Assembly: GCF_037042905.1 (NCBI RefSeq)
Contig: NC_087254.1
Coordinates: forward strand, 12,261,103 to 12,325,102
Direction: 5' to 3'
DNA from: Lytechinus pictus
Taxonomy: Eukaryota > Echinodermata > Echinoidea > Temnopleuroida > Toxopneustidae
Length of the DNA stretch: 64,000 nt
In this document: piece by piece, positions 31,341-42,019 of the stretch
Layout of the letters: the number at the start of each line of letters is the position of its first letter
Numbering within the stretch: the first letter of the stretch is position 1
Translations under genes and position numbers: made by a program
Notes under the pieces: generated by a model
Database searches by the model: none
Told to the model about the DNA's origin: nothing
Seen by the model: only the letters and a program-made list of their open reading frames with translations

Positions 31341-31744
31341 AACCAGTTCCAAGCCAGCCAGGCCAGGCTAATTAAGATTTCTCGCTTTTTTAATGAATTC
31401 TTGTTTAAAAATGAAATCAATATTGCAGAAATGTCGGAAATGAAGTTGTATCCCATTTATTTCTTGCCAAGATACCACAGTACTTTCAATTTTTAATTAA
31501 TTATTGCAATTTATACAATCTCTTACCGAATCGCACGACAAAGCCAACCAAAATTAATTTAGATAATTGGTCAGCATATTCCCTTTCTGTTATTCAATTT
31601 ATCACCTTGTAATGCAGTGTATTTATTGATATTTGTTTGTATGATTTTATGTTTTGATTCTGAGTGATTGAACATTTTGTTATATGTAACTTTGAATGGA
31701 ATTTTATGCTATGTTCATTTCGCATGTAAATAGTACAGTGGATT
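31341..31744. other. No gene seen
   Basis: AT-rich sequence without supported features. Confidence 0.5.
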
Positions 31745-31960
31745 CACCTGGATGGGGTATGGGTTAGGGCGGTCCGCGGACTATAGTTATTGGTTAACTT
31801 TGCCCAATGCCTGGCAGCTCATCCAGGTGTATCCAGTGTTTAATTATTTTTGTGTTACTGTATTTTATTGTAACAATTATTTTTTTTTATCATTGTACTT
31901 GAATTGTTTAATATTCTGCCAAATAAAATAATAATAAAATAATAATAAGATTTAGGGCTA
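31745..31960 (+). repeat. Probable 3' end of a retroelement
   Basis: A GC-rich block flanked by CACCTGGATG and CATCCAGGTG (inverted, 31748-31829) contains GGGCGGTCCGCGGACTATAG. It is followed by T-rich DNA ending AAATAAAATAATAATAAAAT. An AATAAA-rich simple tail is typical of LINE/SINE 3' ends. No coding remnant was found upstream, so the class is uncertain. Confidence 0.4.
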
Positions 31961-34276
31961 GGCCTAGATCTTTCAGAAGGAAGGTAGAAATCTGGGGGAC
32001 AAAAGTTTCAGTATTTTCTCAGTACACGCATAGGAATTGGATGCAATTCCTGGCTCCGAGGAAGGTAAGCACTTTTTAGTAAATTATTTTTACTCTTTCG
32101 TAGTAGGAGCTTCCTTAGACCAAAAGCTTCGGTCTCTGTTATGTTGGCTGTTCCGCTGAACTCTGTTGGCTCCACTCACCAAATGCAGAAACCAAATTTC
32201 TAGCTCGATCTGTACAGGGACTCGACGGCCGAAGTATTTGAAAGTCACTGTTTTTTTCCCCTTGTAAGTTTATTTTTCCCCGTTTTGGTGTATTTCAGGC
32301 CAAAACGGAATAATAATCTTCTTTTTATATATTTTTATGAAATAAAGACAAAAATCGATGAGCCCCGTCGGGGGGAATTTGCATTGTTAACCCCCTAATG
32401 GTGGCTGCACGATAGCGAGCCGTCTGTGTACGAGGAGAAATAAAAAAAATAAAAAATGTTAAAAAACTCCTTGAAACAGACGGCTGCCAGCTGTCTAAAA
32501 TAAATATAATTATAAAAAATATGGCTACGTATGTATGATGAGTACAAGTGGGGTTCCCCAACCATGATTTGGCCACTCATTCAATGAACAAGGTTATGAT
32601 ATAACCTTGTTCTCAGTTACATCTCCATGTGTTGCAAAATAAGGGTAGCAATGTTTGGCTTATTTTCTCTTTTTCTTTGGGACAAATGCTTGATTTTTTT
32701 ACTCTGTCTGTTTCCATTACAGCTATTCATCATATAACTAGGCTCTTAAGTAAATTTGATTCTTTAGATTATTTTTTCTTAATTAAAAATAGAGATTGAA
32801 AAATGAAAATTTTCTTACCATATTACTTTCCACCAATAGAGGGCGTACACAAAAATCTGCCCAAAATTTAAGTTTTTGAGCGCTCTGGTGAATACAAAAA
32901 TTATTCCCTGGTTACTAATGAAAAATAAATTGCAACTGTATGGAAATTAGTAATTTTTAAGCCTGAGTCATATCAATTATTTTGAAAACCGGTGTTCCAC
33001 AGCTTTAATTTGATCGAACATCGATGCATCGAATTTTGAAGGCGGGGAATTTTTTTTTTTTGCTCCGGCCGTCGCGTCGATGCGCTATGCATGCACTGCA
33101 TGCACTGACGGTATGCGCTGGCCAGGTGAGTGCACAAGCAGATGTCAGAGCAAAGTTTGTTGTATTTTCAATGATCACAAAACACAAAAAAAAGCCAGGG
33201 ACCAATGCAGAATTCTTCCCAAAATATCTTCAACAATGATATTTGCAGATGACAACATATAAGTTTAAAATTAAACAATATTAAATACATGAATCACGCA
33301 GAGTCCATCCGAATGATTTTCGGTCAACTAGCAGTCGCAGTCCAGACTCGCACACACCAGCCCCGTAAACTCCCTCTCCCGAAACGACAGGCGTGCTTGC
33401 CAGCGCCAGCCAGCGGAGAGCGCTGTAACTTGCCTGAGATTGTGTAGTTGGCGGGGTAGTTGGATCCAAAACGAGCTCCAAATAAGCCAGTTCACGGTTA
33501 GCTCATGATCAACTTTTCTCAAATGACCTTTGTGATTTTTCATTAGGATAAGCACTATCATTTTCAAATGTAGATGTTGCGTAAGCTTTACTGGTAGAGT
33601 ATTCAAATTCTAAGAACAAAAGGCATTGTATAGACCAGGTGACTAGAATAGTACATCAGGGATAAAGTTTGGAAATCTGTTTTATTGTCTGCCTTTGGCA
33701 CATTTGACTATTGTTTAGGCTACTGTCAAATACCAGTGATTATGAAGGCTCTATTTATTACTCTTCAGCTTGGATGTGATAAATATTTTGAAAGGAATAC
33801 ATGAATAATCATCAAATCACAAATGCCTATGTCAGTGAGTTTGAAAGCCACCTTCATGGTTGTCTCCAATGACCTTTTTCTGCTCGTGCGCAGTTTACAA
33901 CCGTGAACAGGCTTATTGATGGGAATAAATACGTAATTTTCTCTGGATGGTCATTTGAATTGGTATTCAATGCTGATATAACGATTGTGAGGAAAGATTG
34001 TGGAATATGAGTTGTGACGATGTTCGAGAATTAATCCTGATATGATAATCCATTTTTTATTTTAGACACAGGAGCATGCGATCGAAATAAATACGAATGT
34101 CTCGGATCGAGCTCTAAATTCATATAAATTATTAGTGGATTTAATTGTTAAATAATTACGATTTAATAAATTTTACGGCCATACTAAAAATATTGACGAT
34201 GTCAGCAAAGTATGTTATGTTCATATGGAAGTATTAATAGTATTATACTGGCATTATTTTTATTTTTATTCCATCT
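31961..34276. other. Long stretch with no supported gene
   Basis: This 2.3-kb stretch has AT-rich DNA and short frames only. A G+C-richer patch at 33290-33490 gives minus-strand frames up to 92 codons without a recognisable domain. CATGCATGCACTGCATGC-like palindromic sequence lies near 33090. No exon could be defended. Confidence 0.4.
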
Positions 34277-34440
34277 CTGGGGAGCGTTACATGAAAGGAC
34301 TTGTCTGACGTTTTATCCGACAAGTCCCATTTTATCCAACGGTTACCATAGTAACAGTACCTCTCAGCCAATCAACATCAGAGAAAGATGTCAGATCTGA
34401 CAACTTGTCGGATGAAAATGTTGATGAAACACTCCCCTGG
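34277..34440. mobile_element. Miniature element, family B copy 2
   Basis: Starts CTGGGGAGCGTTACATGAAA and ends ATGAAACACTCCCCTGG. The interior matches copy 1 at 13435-13594 base for base over long runs, including ACTTGTC(G/T)GACGTTTTATCCG and CTCAGCCAATCAAC. It has the same orientation as copy 1. Confidence 0.92.
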
Positions 34441-34931
34441 TCTGGACGTCTCCAAGAAAAGAAGCTTAATGCGCATGCGCGTTCGATGACGTATGGCATA
34501 TTTTCCATTCATGAAATCAGAGCCCAAAGTTAGGCACAAACTAGCTTCAAATTGATGGGAAAAAATATCAAACGCAATTTTCTGTTTTGTCATGTAAAAT
34601 GACATTATATGGTGACATTACGATCTTGAAAAGAGTTTCTGCATGTTGACAATGTTCGAGAATCAATCCTGACATGATAATATCTTTTTAGACAAGTGCA
34701 CTCACTCATCTCGATCGTCATCCGTCATTGAAAATTGAAACGAAATACAAACGTTTCACATCAAGCTCTAAATTCATATTAATGATTATTATTGCAAATA
34801 TTGTTAAATATTACGATTAAATAATGTTCTATGGTCATGATATTAATATTGTTCATGAAAGCAAGGTTTATTTTACGTTGATCGGGTCAATTTTCCGGCC
34901 ATTTTCTGGTTTGATTAAAGCACAGTATACC

Positions 34932-35168
34932 CAGTGGTTGTGTCCGGACGGGTTGGGTGTCCGGACACATGACTTTTACTCTCAATTTGGAAAAGTTTAC
35001 AAGCAATGTCTTTAATTCTTTTTAGCACAGAATATAAGAAAATATTATAAAGAACAAATATTGATGGTGAAAAAAAACTATTCAACCTATATTTTTGGTT
35101 TATTCCTGAGATAAAAATAAGGCTTCATTTCTGTTACGTGTCCGGACACCCAACCCCTCATCCTACTG
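34932..35168. mobile_element. Miniature element with TGTCCGGACA motifs
   Basis: GGGTTGGGTGTCCGGACAC near the left end is matched by GTGTCCGGACACCCAACCCC near the right end, with CAGT/ACTG at the tips. An additional TGTCCGGAC occurs at the left. The interior is AT-rich and non-coding. Confidence 0.88.
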
Positions 35169-35360
35169 CGCATGCACGATCGATGGCAATGACTTCCATT
35201 CATGAGTTCATCGTGCATAAATTAACTCGGCACGAGCAGACGAGTTAGACTCGAACTATGATCGAAATAAACTTTAAATTAATGGTGAATAGGCATCACA
35301 ATTACACAATCGGTTTCATTTTGGGGGCAATATAAATCAAGTAGTAGTCAAGTAAAGTTG

Positions 35361-35913
35361 TACCCTTTTTACACAGGATTTTCTTAACCCCGGACTATCG
35401 CTAACCCCGTACTATCCTTAACCCCGTACTATTTTTTTTCCTTTTTACACATGCCAAATTGTTATTGCTAACCCCGGATAAGGAATGCTCGTTTTTTACA
35501 CACGAAACTCGCTAACCCCGACTAGTGGTTTTTGTCAATCATTCGTAGTACAAGTACTTCACTCGTACCATTTTACACACGCTACAATTTCCTTAACCCC
35601 GTACTATAGGTGGGGCCAAATTGCCATTTAGCCCCACCTATAGTACGGGGTTAAGCTTAGCCCACTTTCGTTTTACACTAGCGATCTTAACCCCGTACTA
35701 TCGCTCTTAGCACCGCAATTGCTGGGATAACCCTGCTTTTTTGCAGGGCCAAATAATCCCGTACTAAAGGTGGGGTTAGCCCACTTTGCAAAAATGCTGT
35801 GTAAAAAGAAAGTGGGCTAAGCTTAACCCCGTACTATAGGTGGGGCTAAATGGCAATTTAGCCCCACCTATATGTACGGGGTTAAGGAAATTTTAGCGTG
35901 TGTAAAAAGGGTA
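35361..35913. mobile_element. Compound foldback element with repeated CTTAACCCCGTACTATAG
   Basis: Outer ends TACCCTTTTTACACA and TGTGTAAAAAGGGTA are perfect inverted repeats. Inside, variants of CTTAACCCCGTACTATAGGT recur at least eight times in both orientations. At 35592-35655 a 25-bp arm is repeated perfectly in inverse around a 14-nt loop, and a near copy is at about 35822-35885. GTGTAAAA/TTTTACAC boundary phrases also recur internally, suggesting nested or shuffled copies. Confidence 0.93.
35592..35655. repeat. Perfect 25-bp-arm hairpin
   Basis: The arm starts CTTAACCCCGTACTATAGGT and ends GTGGGGC. Its exact inverse follows after CAAATTGCCATTTA. It could form a cruciform in DNA or a strong hairpin in RNA. 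Confidence 0.95.
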
Positions 35914-37139
35914 TTGGACATTACTGTTTATTTTGATGATTGACTGTGTGAACCAAACGAATCGGCCGGCCGACGTATTTTTTTTTTTTTCGATGCACCG
36001 ATATTGCAAAATCTGCACCGGCGCTCGATGACATCGATCGGACACCGATTTTAAATAAAATTCGCTTCGACTCAGGCTTAGTAATTTTGGTCCCAAAAGT
36101 GACATTTTAATGATTTTTTAAAGGAAAATGAAAGGATAGATTTATTATCTGGTCATAAGCCGATTACATTACACTGATTAAAATAAAAATAGTAAACGAT
36201 TTTTACTCTCTAACGTTAGAAGCCTCCTGGCTACATTTGTGCAGTGCAGAAATCGCTCAGCTCAGCTCTCTTCACACGCACTGTCGATGCACTCAATGAA
36301 ATGACAATCCATTTTTCATTGCTCTTTCTCGACTTCACTCATCAAACAGTCACAGCTCAGACAGTAAAGACTAAAGTTAAGTACAATACTTGAATGAAAT
36401 GACTACCAAACTATGAGGGGCAATATCACTGATATGATGAAATAATGAAAAGTGGAATTAGGCCTAATTTGATTGATAACTTACGTTTTACAAAAAAAGA
36501 AGATAATTCTGAGCACCCTACTCTCTCTCAGACTCGACTCGACTGCACTGCACCTATGAAATATCTTTGCTGCCAACGCTGAGGGCGTTTTTGTGAAACA
36601 AGTTCAAGCTCAAGTTTATTCAAACCAATCAAAACAAGAGACAAATTACATAGTTTAACAAGAAATGAGAATACATGATAGGTTTGGGACCACATAGCAG
36701 ATCTTGTGAGAGGGGCCCCTTATACAATACAGTACAGCAATAATGAGATGATAAATATATATACAATGATAATCTAGAGAGTAAATAAGAAAAATACATA
36801 CAAATATGCAACACACACACCCTCACCCACACATATGGTTTGTCAAGATTCGATTATAGACACTTTGTAATCTTTCAAATAGATATTTTCGACATGAATT
36901 TTTAAATATAAAACCCTTCTCCGATCTTCTCCCCTTCTTTCCAAGGGGCCGCGGAAACGGGGGGGGGGGGGGGGGGGGGCTTCAGTCCCGCACTTTTTTC
37001 TAAAACCGTGTACAAAAACGTAAAATCACCATCTGATTATAATTTTTTCTTGCATGGTCAGCTCCCCACTTTCAAAACCGTTCCGCCGTCCCTGTTTCGT
37101 CTCTTGCTCCCCCTTTCTGGTATAGGCCTATATTCACTG
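35914..37139. other. No gene; homopolymer-bearing stretch
   Basis: AT-rich, with a 21-G run at 36959-36979 just after CCAAGGGGCCGCGGAAACGG. Near 36000 there is a C/G-rich patch with CGATCGGACACCGATT. No coding. Confidence 0.5.
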
Positions 37140-37340
37140 TGGTGTAATGAGCAAAAAGTTTGAGGGGGCCAGAGAAAGCATTTTGGGCAAAATAAATGAA
37201 ATACCGTGAGCGAGCGAGCAAAAATTGTGACTTCTTTAATACAAAAATTGTATTATCCTGGGCATAATATTCAGAAAATGATATCATATTACCTTTCCTT
37301 TTAGTTCTTTCTTATTAACGTTTTTTCCCCATGGTCGTGA
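37140..37340. repeat. Dispersed GAGCGAGC repeat copy
   Basis: GTGAGCGAGCGAGCAAAAAT is followed by TTTAATACAAAAATT and TTCAGAAAATGATATCATAT. The same order appears at 49860-50070 and, more decayed, at 45240-45440, 50095-50330 and 50690-50930. Confidence 0.75.
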
Positions 37341-38106
37341 AAATGGGTCCGTGTCCCCAACCCCCCTCCCCCATCTGTAAGCTATTTGTATTTACGTTAA
37401 ATCATTGGACGGCTATCATCCTCTGTGGAGGGTTAAACTGGATTTTTTGTTCTGTTGGTGTCAGCGGGTATATATCTTGGCCAGTGGGGTACAAGAAAAC
37501 AAAAACGTATTAGGGGCACAACTTACATTGCCTATGTGGGAAAATTTCTAAAAAGTCGAGGGCGAGCAAAAGTTTTGCAAATTTTTGTGATAGATTTCGG
37601 TACAATGTTCAACAAAATTTAATGATGTTCAACATTACTGCATGATATCATAATTCACACTTCCCCTTTCAATGTTTTTCTTTTTCTCCCTCTCTTTCTT
37701 TTTGTCTTCGTCAAGGAACTTTTCGGGGGGCAAGTCACCCCCCCCCCCCTTCTGAACATACGGCAGTTCAGAGCCAAAGACGTTGATTTCAATTCATGAA
37801 GAAATAAAATAAATAAAGATTTAAATAAAACAATACTTAATACTTAGGAGATGGGGGAATGGCATGTACAGTCACCCCCCACAGTTTTCAAGACAAAACA
37901 AGGGAGAAGACTAGACGTTTCGGACAGGTTGACTGTACAAGAAAGTCGAGTCTTCTTTTCGGCTCCTGCTCTGCAACTCCATTCGCCGACTCAAGCCTCT
38001 CTCAACTCTCAAACCCGGCAATCCAGCCACCTACTCAAGCCCCGGGCTCAAGCCTCTCACACTGCCTATACTAGTCGGCTTTCCACCTCTTCTGGTTTAC
38101 AGTCCT
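37341..38106. other. GC-richer stretch, possible retroelement remnant
   Basis: From 37851 a 128-codon plus frame (MGEWHVQSPPTVFKTKQGRR onward) continues, after removal of the miniature element at 38107-38455, into a similar S/P/F-rich stretch at 38456-38600. That would fit an old coding or retroelement sequence interrupted by the element, but no domain was recognised. The minus strand has CGAAACGTCTAGTCTTCTCC, a phrase I associate weakly with Penelope-like elements. Confidence 0.35.
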
Positions 38107-38455
38107 TTAAAAGACAAGTCCACCCCAACGAAAAGTTGATTTTAATAAAAAAAGAAAAATCTAACAAGCAAGGTTCAGTCAAGTTGGTCCTTATTGTCAA
38201 ATCTGTAAAAATGGGATATTGTATATTCAAACAATAAAAACCTAAAGAAATAGTGAGTGAGGACATCATTGTCTGTCTCATTTGCTTGTCACTGAGTAGT
38301 GCATATCACTGTATTGTAAAAAATAAGCGAAAAATTAAAATTTCATAACTTTCTTATTTTACATACGATTCTGATGAAATTTTCACTGTTATGCTAGTTT
38401 GATTTTTCTCTACTTTATTCGTATCAACATTTTCTGGGGTGGACTTGTCCTTTAA
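38107..38455. mobile_element. TTAA-flanked miniature element, family C copy 2
   Basis: TTAAAAGACAAGTCCACCCC and GGGGTGGACTTGTCCTTTAA are inverted ends bounded by TTAA. The interior has CATACGATTCTGATGAAATT as in the right arm of copy 1 at 20724-21278. It is shorter because the left arm is rearranged. Confidence 0.88.
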
Positions 38456-38655
38456 GGACTACAATTTCCCAACCTCCACTTTCTCACCCTTCCATTTCAC
38501 TTCTATCTCTTTCCACTCTTATCTCAGTCCTTCAAGGAATTTACGCAGTCATGGTGTACCGTAACCACTTCCACGGAAATCTGGACTCTTTAATCCTTTT
38601 CTTCTAAAGTTTACGTTATTGATAATTTACCCGTTTTATCCTCTGATCTTCTGCA

Positions 38656-38790
38656 ATGCATACACATACATACGTACATACATACATACATACATACATA
38701 CATACATACATACATACATACATACATACTAACATACACACACACACATACATACATACAAACAAACATACATACATGCATATCACCGAG
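38656..38790. repeat. (CATA)n microsatellite
   Basis: Mostly uninterrupted CATA tetranucleotide repeats with CACA and AACA variants. The frames of alternating His/Thr/Tyr and Met/Tyr/Val/Cys residues here are artefacts. Confidence 0.95.
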
Positions 38791-38899
38791 AGGCAAATAA
38801 GTTATCAACTTTATATGCCTACATCCAAGGTATTATCCAAGGTATTATATCATTTTAAACGACTGAACTTTTTCGAGGCTTGCTCAATTCGCTCACTCC

Positions 38900-39365
38900 T
38901 TAAAAAATTCTCCAATAATATTATTACACACCGCTGTCTTGAAAGACAATTTTGGCCAGCATTCTGTCTTCCAACTAATGAATATAATTGCTCGCTCGCT
39001 TGCATTTGATTATCAACTGTAATTCAGTGGTTTATATCACCAAAAATCCATTGCAATATAGTTATCGCAATAACAAATAGTGATAGGCATTTAACTCAAA
39101 GATGGTAGTATAATAATGTACACATTTAAAGTCTATATGCCTAAGTAAACATTGCCCGCTTTTAATTACACACCACTTTTTGGATGCCATTTTGCCTTCC
39201 AACTAAAACTTTGCTCTCTCTCTCTCTCTTCGCTCGCTCGCATATTGATATTAACTGTAGGTCATTACTTCATATCACAACAAATCCATCACAATATTGC
39301 CATAAACAAAATCGTTTCAATAGGCCTTTAACTGGAAGATGGTAGTATTATGCACATGACGGTCA
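38900..39365. repeat. Tandem duplication, two ~230-bp units
   Basis: ACACACCGCTGTCTTGAAAG...GTCTTCCAACTAA, CTCGCTCGCTTGCAT, AATCCATTGCAATAT and AAAGATGGTAGTAT in the first unit recur in the second (about 39165-39365) as ACACACCACTTTTTGGATGC...CCTTCCAACTAA, CGCTCGCTCGCAT, AATCCATCACAATAT and GAAGATGGTAGTAT. The second has a CTCTCT expansion. Confidence 0.75.
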
Positions 39366-39540
39366 TACCGAATTATCCCCGTCTACCTTCATGTGGGGCG
39401 GGGTGTTCCCCAAATTTTTAAATGTTCAGTTCAATATGATTATGGCTATCACCCCTCCCCCCCCCCCCCACTGCTCGGGCTGAATTCAAGCCATTGGTAA
39501 CGGTTATGTCTTCTATATTTTCATCTGCACTGAAATAAAT
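39366..39540. other. Short stretch, nothing seen
   Basis: Includes a C run near 39457-39469; no other feature. Confidence 0.5.
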
Positions 39541-39887
39541 TTTACATTTGGCGCCAACTTTATGACGCCATTTTGAAACAGTGCTCATATAATTATAAAC
39601 CTACTTTGGCTTTTAAGGAACAAGAAATGCACTGTAATATTTTCAGATTGTGAGTAGGGCTACTGCTTATTGTTTATTCAAGGGGTCGTTGATATAGTAG
39701 CATAACCAAGCTGTCTGATCAATCTATTCATCTTATTACCGCTTTTTGAAGCTGGATGATTATCAGCTTGAACAAAATTTATTTGGCGCTAACTTTATGG
39801 CGCCTAATTGAAACTGTGCTCGTTTAAGGCTGCTTTTAGATTTTAAGGTACAATAAAATACACGATGTTCTCACAATTTGCGAGTAA

Positions 39888-39960
39888 TAATAATAGTAAT
39901 CAGTTTTTAGATAGCGCGTTAATATAACCATGTCTCTATGCGCTTCAAAATATAAAGGCA
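39888..39960 (-). repeat. CR1-tail fragment
   Basis: TAATAATAATAGTAATCAGT followed by TTTAGATAGCGCGTTAATA and CTATGCGCTTCAAAA is a short copy of the minus-strand tail module at 8447 and 20041. Confidence 0.65.
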
Positions 39961-40020
39961 AAAAGAAGCTGCTGAAAACTGCTTATCTAATAAAAGAGAG
40001 CCAATGGAGTAAATTAGAAA

Positions 40021-40330
40021 GTCAAAAGGGGCCTAAGCTTTCGATCCTAGCAGAATCTTCGTCGGAGGCAAAATGACAAACATATAAAGTGGAACAACCA
40101 TGATATAGACCACAGACAAGCTACAGCAACACTAGAAACAAGGAGACAAAAGGGGCATTAGTGAGTAGAGAAGACCAATCAGGTTAGTGAAGGGGATGAA
40201 AGAAAAGGAGTAGGCAGACACAAAGGGAAGTTAGTGTAAATAAGGCCAGTAAAAGACCTCAAGCCAAGAAATATAAAGAAAATAAAAAAAATATAAAGAA
40301 AAGAAAAAGGTGAGTGAATGACTTCACTTT
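40021..40330 (-). mobile_element. Possible Penelope-like retroelement fragment
   Basis: On the minus strand the sequence carries CCGACGAAGATTCTGCTAGG followed by ATCGAAAGCTTAGGCCCC. It is of the kind I recall from Penelope-like element termini, which contain hammerhead ribozyme motifs. The rest of the fragment (to about 40330) is purine-rich on the plus strand with no coding. No reverse transcriptase or GIY-YIG frame was found nearby. Confidence 0.45.
40031..40066 (-). ncRNA. Hammerhead-like ribozyme core, probably defective
   Basis: Read on the minus strand: CCGACGA, then GATTCT-GCT-AGGATC, which folds into a six-pair stem (one T-G pair) with a three-base loop, then GAAA. This is the order of the hammerhead core CUGANGA - stem II - GAAA, but the conserved U4 is C. 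After GAAA, GC-TTAG-GC could be a two-pair stem III. Stem I pairing is not convincing. Confidence 0.4.
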
Positions 40331-41227
40331 TTTTGAGTTGATGTACATTTTGAATAAGTCTTTAATAGCTGTTTTTAATTTGTTTTACGGTATCAATCGT
40401 TTTAGTTTGTTCCTTAAAACATGGACTGCATGAGTAAATTAATATTCACCATTAGTCATAATCATCAGAACTGATGTTGGAGGAACGATTAACAAATTCG
40501 ATTCCATTCAATTCAGGTTTGTTGCAAAATAACAAAAAATTGCCAAAAATTATGATTGGCAGTAACAGACCGAATTTTAGATGTTTACACAATTCCAGTA
40601 AAACATAATGTAAGAAGAATTACAAATTATTAAGATTTCACACACTGGCAGAACCAGGGGGCGGGGGGCACATCCGGCCCGTGCCCCCCCCCCTTGAGGA
40701 GAGGCATAATACAAATTTGTAATGTAAATATGCCGTTATAAGTGTGCCCCCTTTTGAAAGGAGGACCCTTTTTTCGTGGACGAAATTACCTTGAATTTTG
40801 TGTTACCCCCCTTTTTTTGCTTGTTCAATTTTCCTCGTTCCTCGGGAAATTGTGCCCCCCCCTTTGGAAAATCCTGGGTCCGCACCTGGATTCACAATAA
40901 TTATACCAAAATATAGATCAAAATTACAAATATGCAATTAAAAAGTAGAGATAAAAGGGATGAAAGATAAATAAGTAAAGTTTTTCACATGCAGCTGTCA
41001 TACAATTACAAACTCATTTTGCATGGTATTATTTTAACAATCTTGTGAGACTTGGTAGAGCACTATATACATTCTTGTTGTGTGAACGAAGATGACGTTT
41101 ATAATGATGTTTACAGCCTTATTCAAGCGATCGTTGATGATATATAGTAGGATGATTAAGCTGTCTCATCGATGTTTTTATTAAATTACCGCTTTATGAT
41201 TATGTATCATAATCATATTTTCATCAG
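40331..41227. other. No gene; degenerate C-run repeat
   Basis: AT-rich sequence around a GC-richer patch (40650-40890) with GGGGGCGGGGGGCACATCCG and C runs, typical of the other homopolymer-rich degenerate repeats here. Confidence 0.5.
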
Positions 41228-41345
41228 CATCGAACAAAATTTCATTGGTGCCATCTTTATGGCGCCTTTTCGAAGCTGCGTTCTCGCAAGCCTACTTTTA
41301 AGGCGTAATAAAAACATAATGTTTTCACCTTGTGATCGAGCCTAT

Positions 41346-42019
41346 ACTGTTAACGGATCGTTGATAGAAGAATAAGCATATTATCTGTCTGCACTAAAAT
41401 CATGTTAGCGGAGCTGCTTCTATTCTGATAATTTACTGTTTATTTTATTAACACGTCTGATAATTCCATTCGTCAACATTTGCCACCCCTCATGCGGGCA
41501 AAAAATTATAACGGTCAATGAATGAGAATCAAGTTTGTTAACGAACAAAATCTTTCCAGGTCAAATAACCTTTTATATGAAGATCCATACCCTCTCGAAC
41601 GAAAGAAAATGATAATACAAAAAATAGAGTATATCAATACTGTATTCTATAATTTTATTGGCAAAAACATTGAGCAAGCAAGATACCAGCTCTTTACTGT
41701 TATATTCTTATTCCAATCTCTTGATTTACTGTTGATACATTTATGTAATTTCTATGCTAATTTTTAAGGCTATACAGGCTATTGGTCACTAGGATTTTTT
41801 CCTGTTTTAGTATAGTAGCCTTCCAATTGTATCACCAAAGATAATGATAGATATACATGAATTAAATTTTATTGAAAAAATATATGTATTGATAGATGGT
41901 AGAGAAGATGTTACCTTACATCTTGTATTGATGCGAACCTTTTTGTAGACGACAGTTCATTGTAAGAAAAAAACATACAATGTTTATATACGTTAAAACA
42001 TTTGATGATGCACGGTGAC
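41346..42019. other. No gene seen
   Basis: AT-rich. The 81-codon plus frame at 41522-41767 has no recognised domain and an AT-driven composition. Confidence 0.45.

Larger units (their letters stand above)
39541..41345. repeat. Three dispersed copies of a TTGGCGCCAACTTTATGGCGCC module
   Basis: Copies at about 39541-39660, 39775-39895 and 41228-41345 each run ATTTGGCGCYAACTTTATGRC, then GAAACTGTGCTCG-like, then TTTTAAGG(A/T)ACAA and TGTTYTCACAATTTGCGAGT-like sequence. Other elements separate them. Each contains TTTGGCGC or TGGCGCC, resembling E2F sites. Confidence 0.7.

Noticed and set aside
37900..37960. Second hammerhead-like motif (CGAAACGTC on the minus strand)
   Set aside because: GAAAC is present, but no CTGANGA block with a plausible stem II precedes it.
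37851..38237. 128-codon plus frame as a gene
   Set aside because: The 3' part is a TTAA miniature element, and the rest has no domain; kept only as a possible retroelement remnant.
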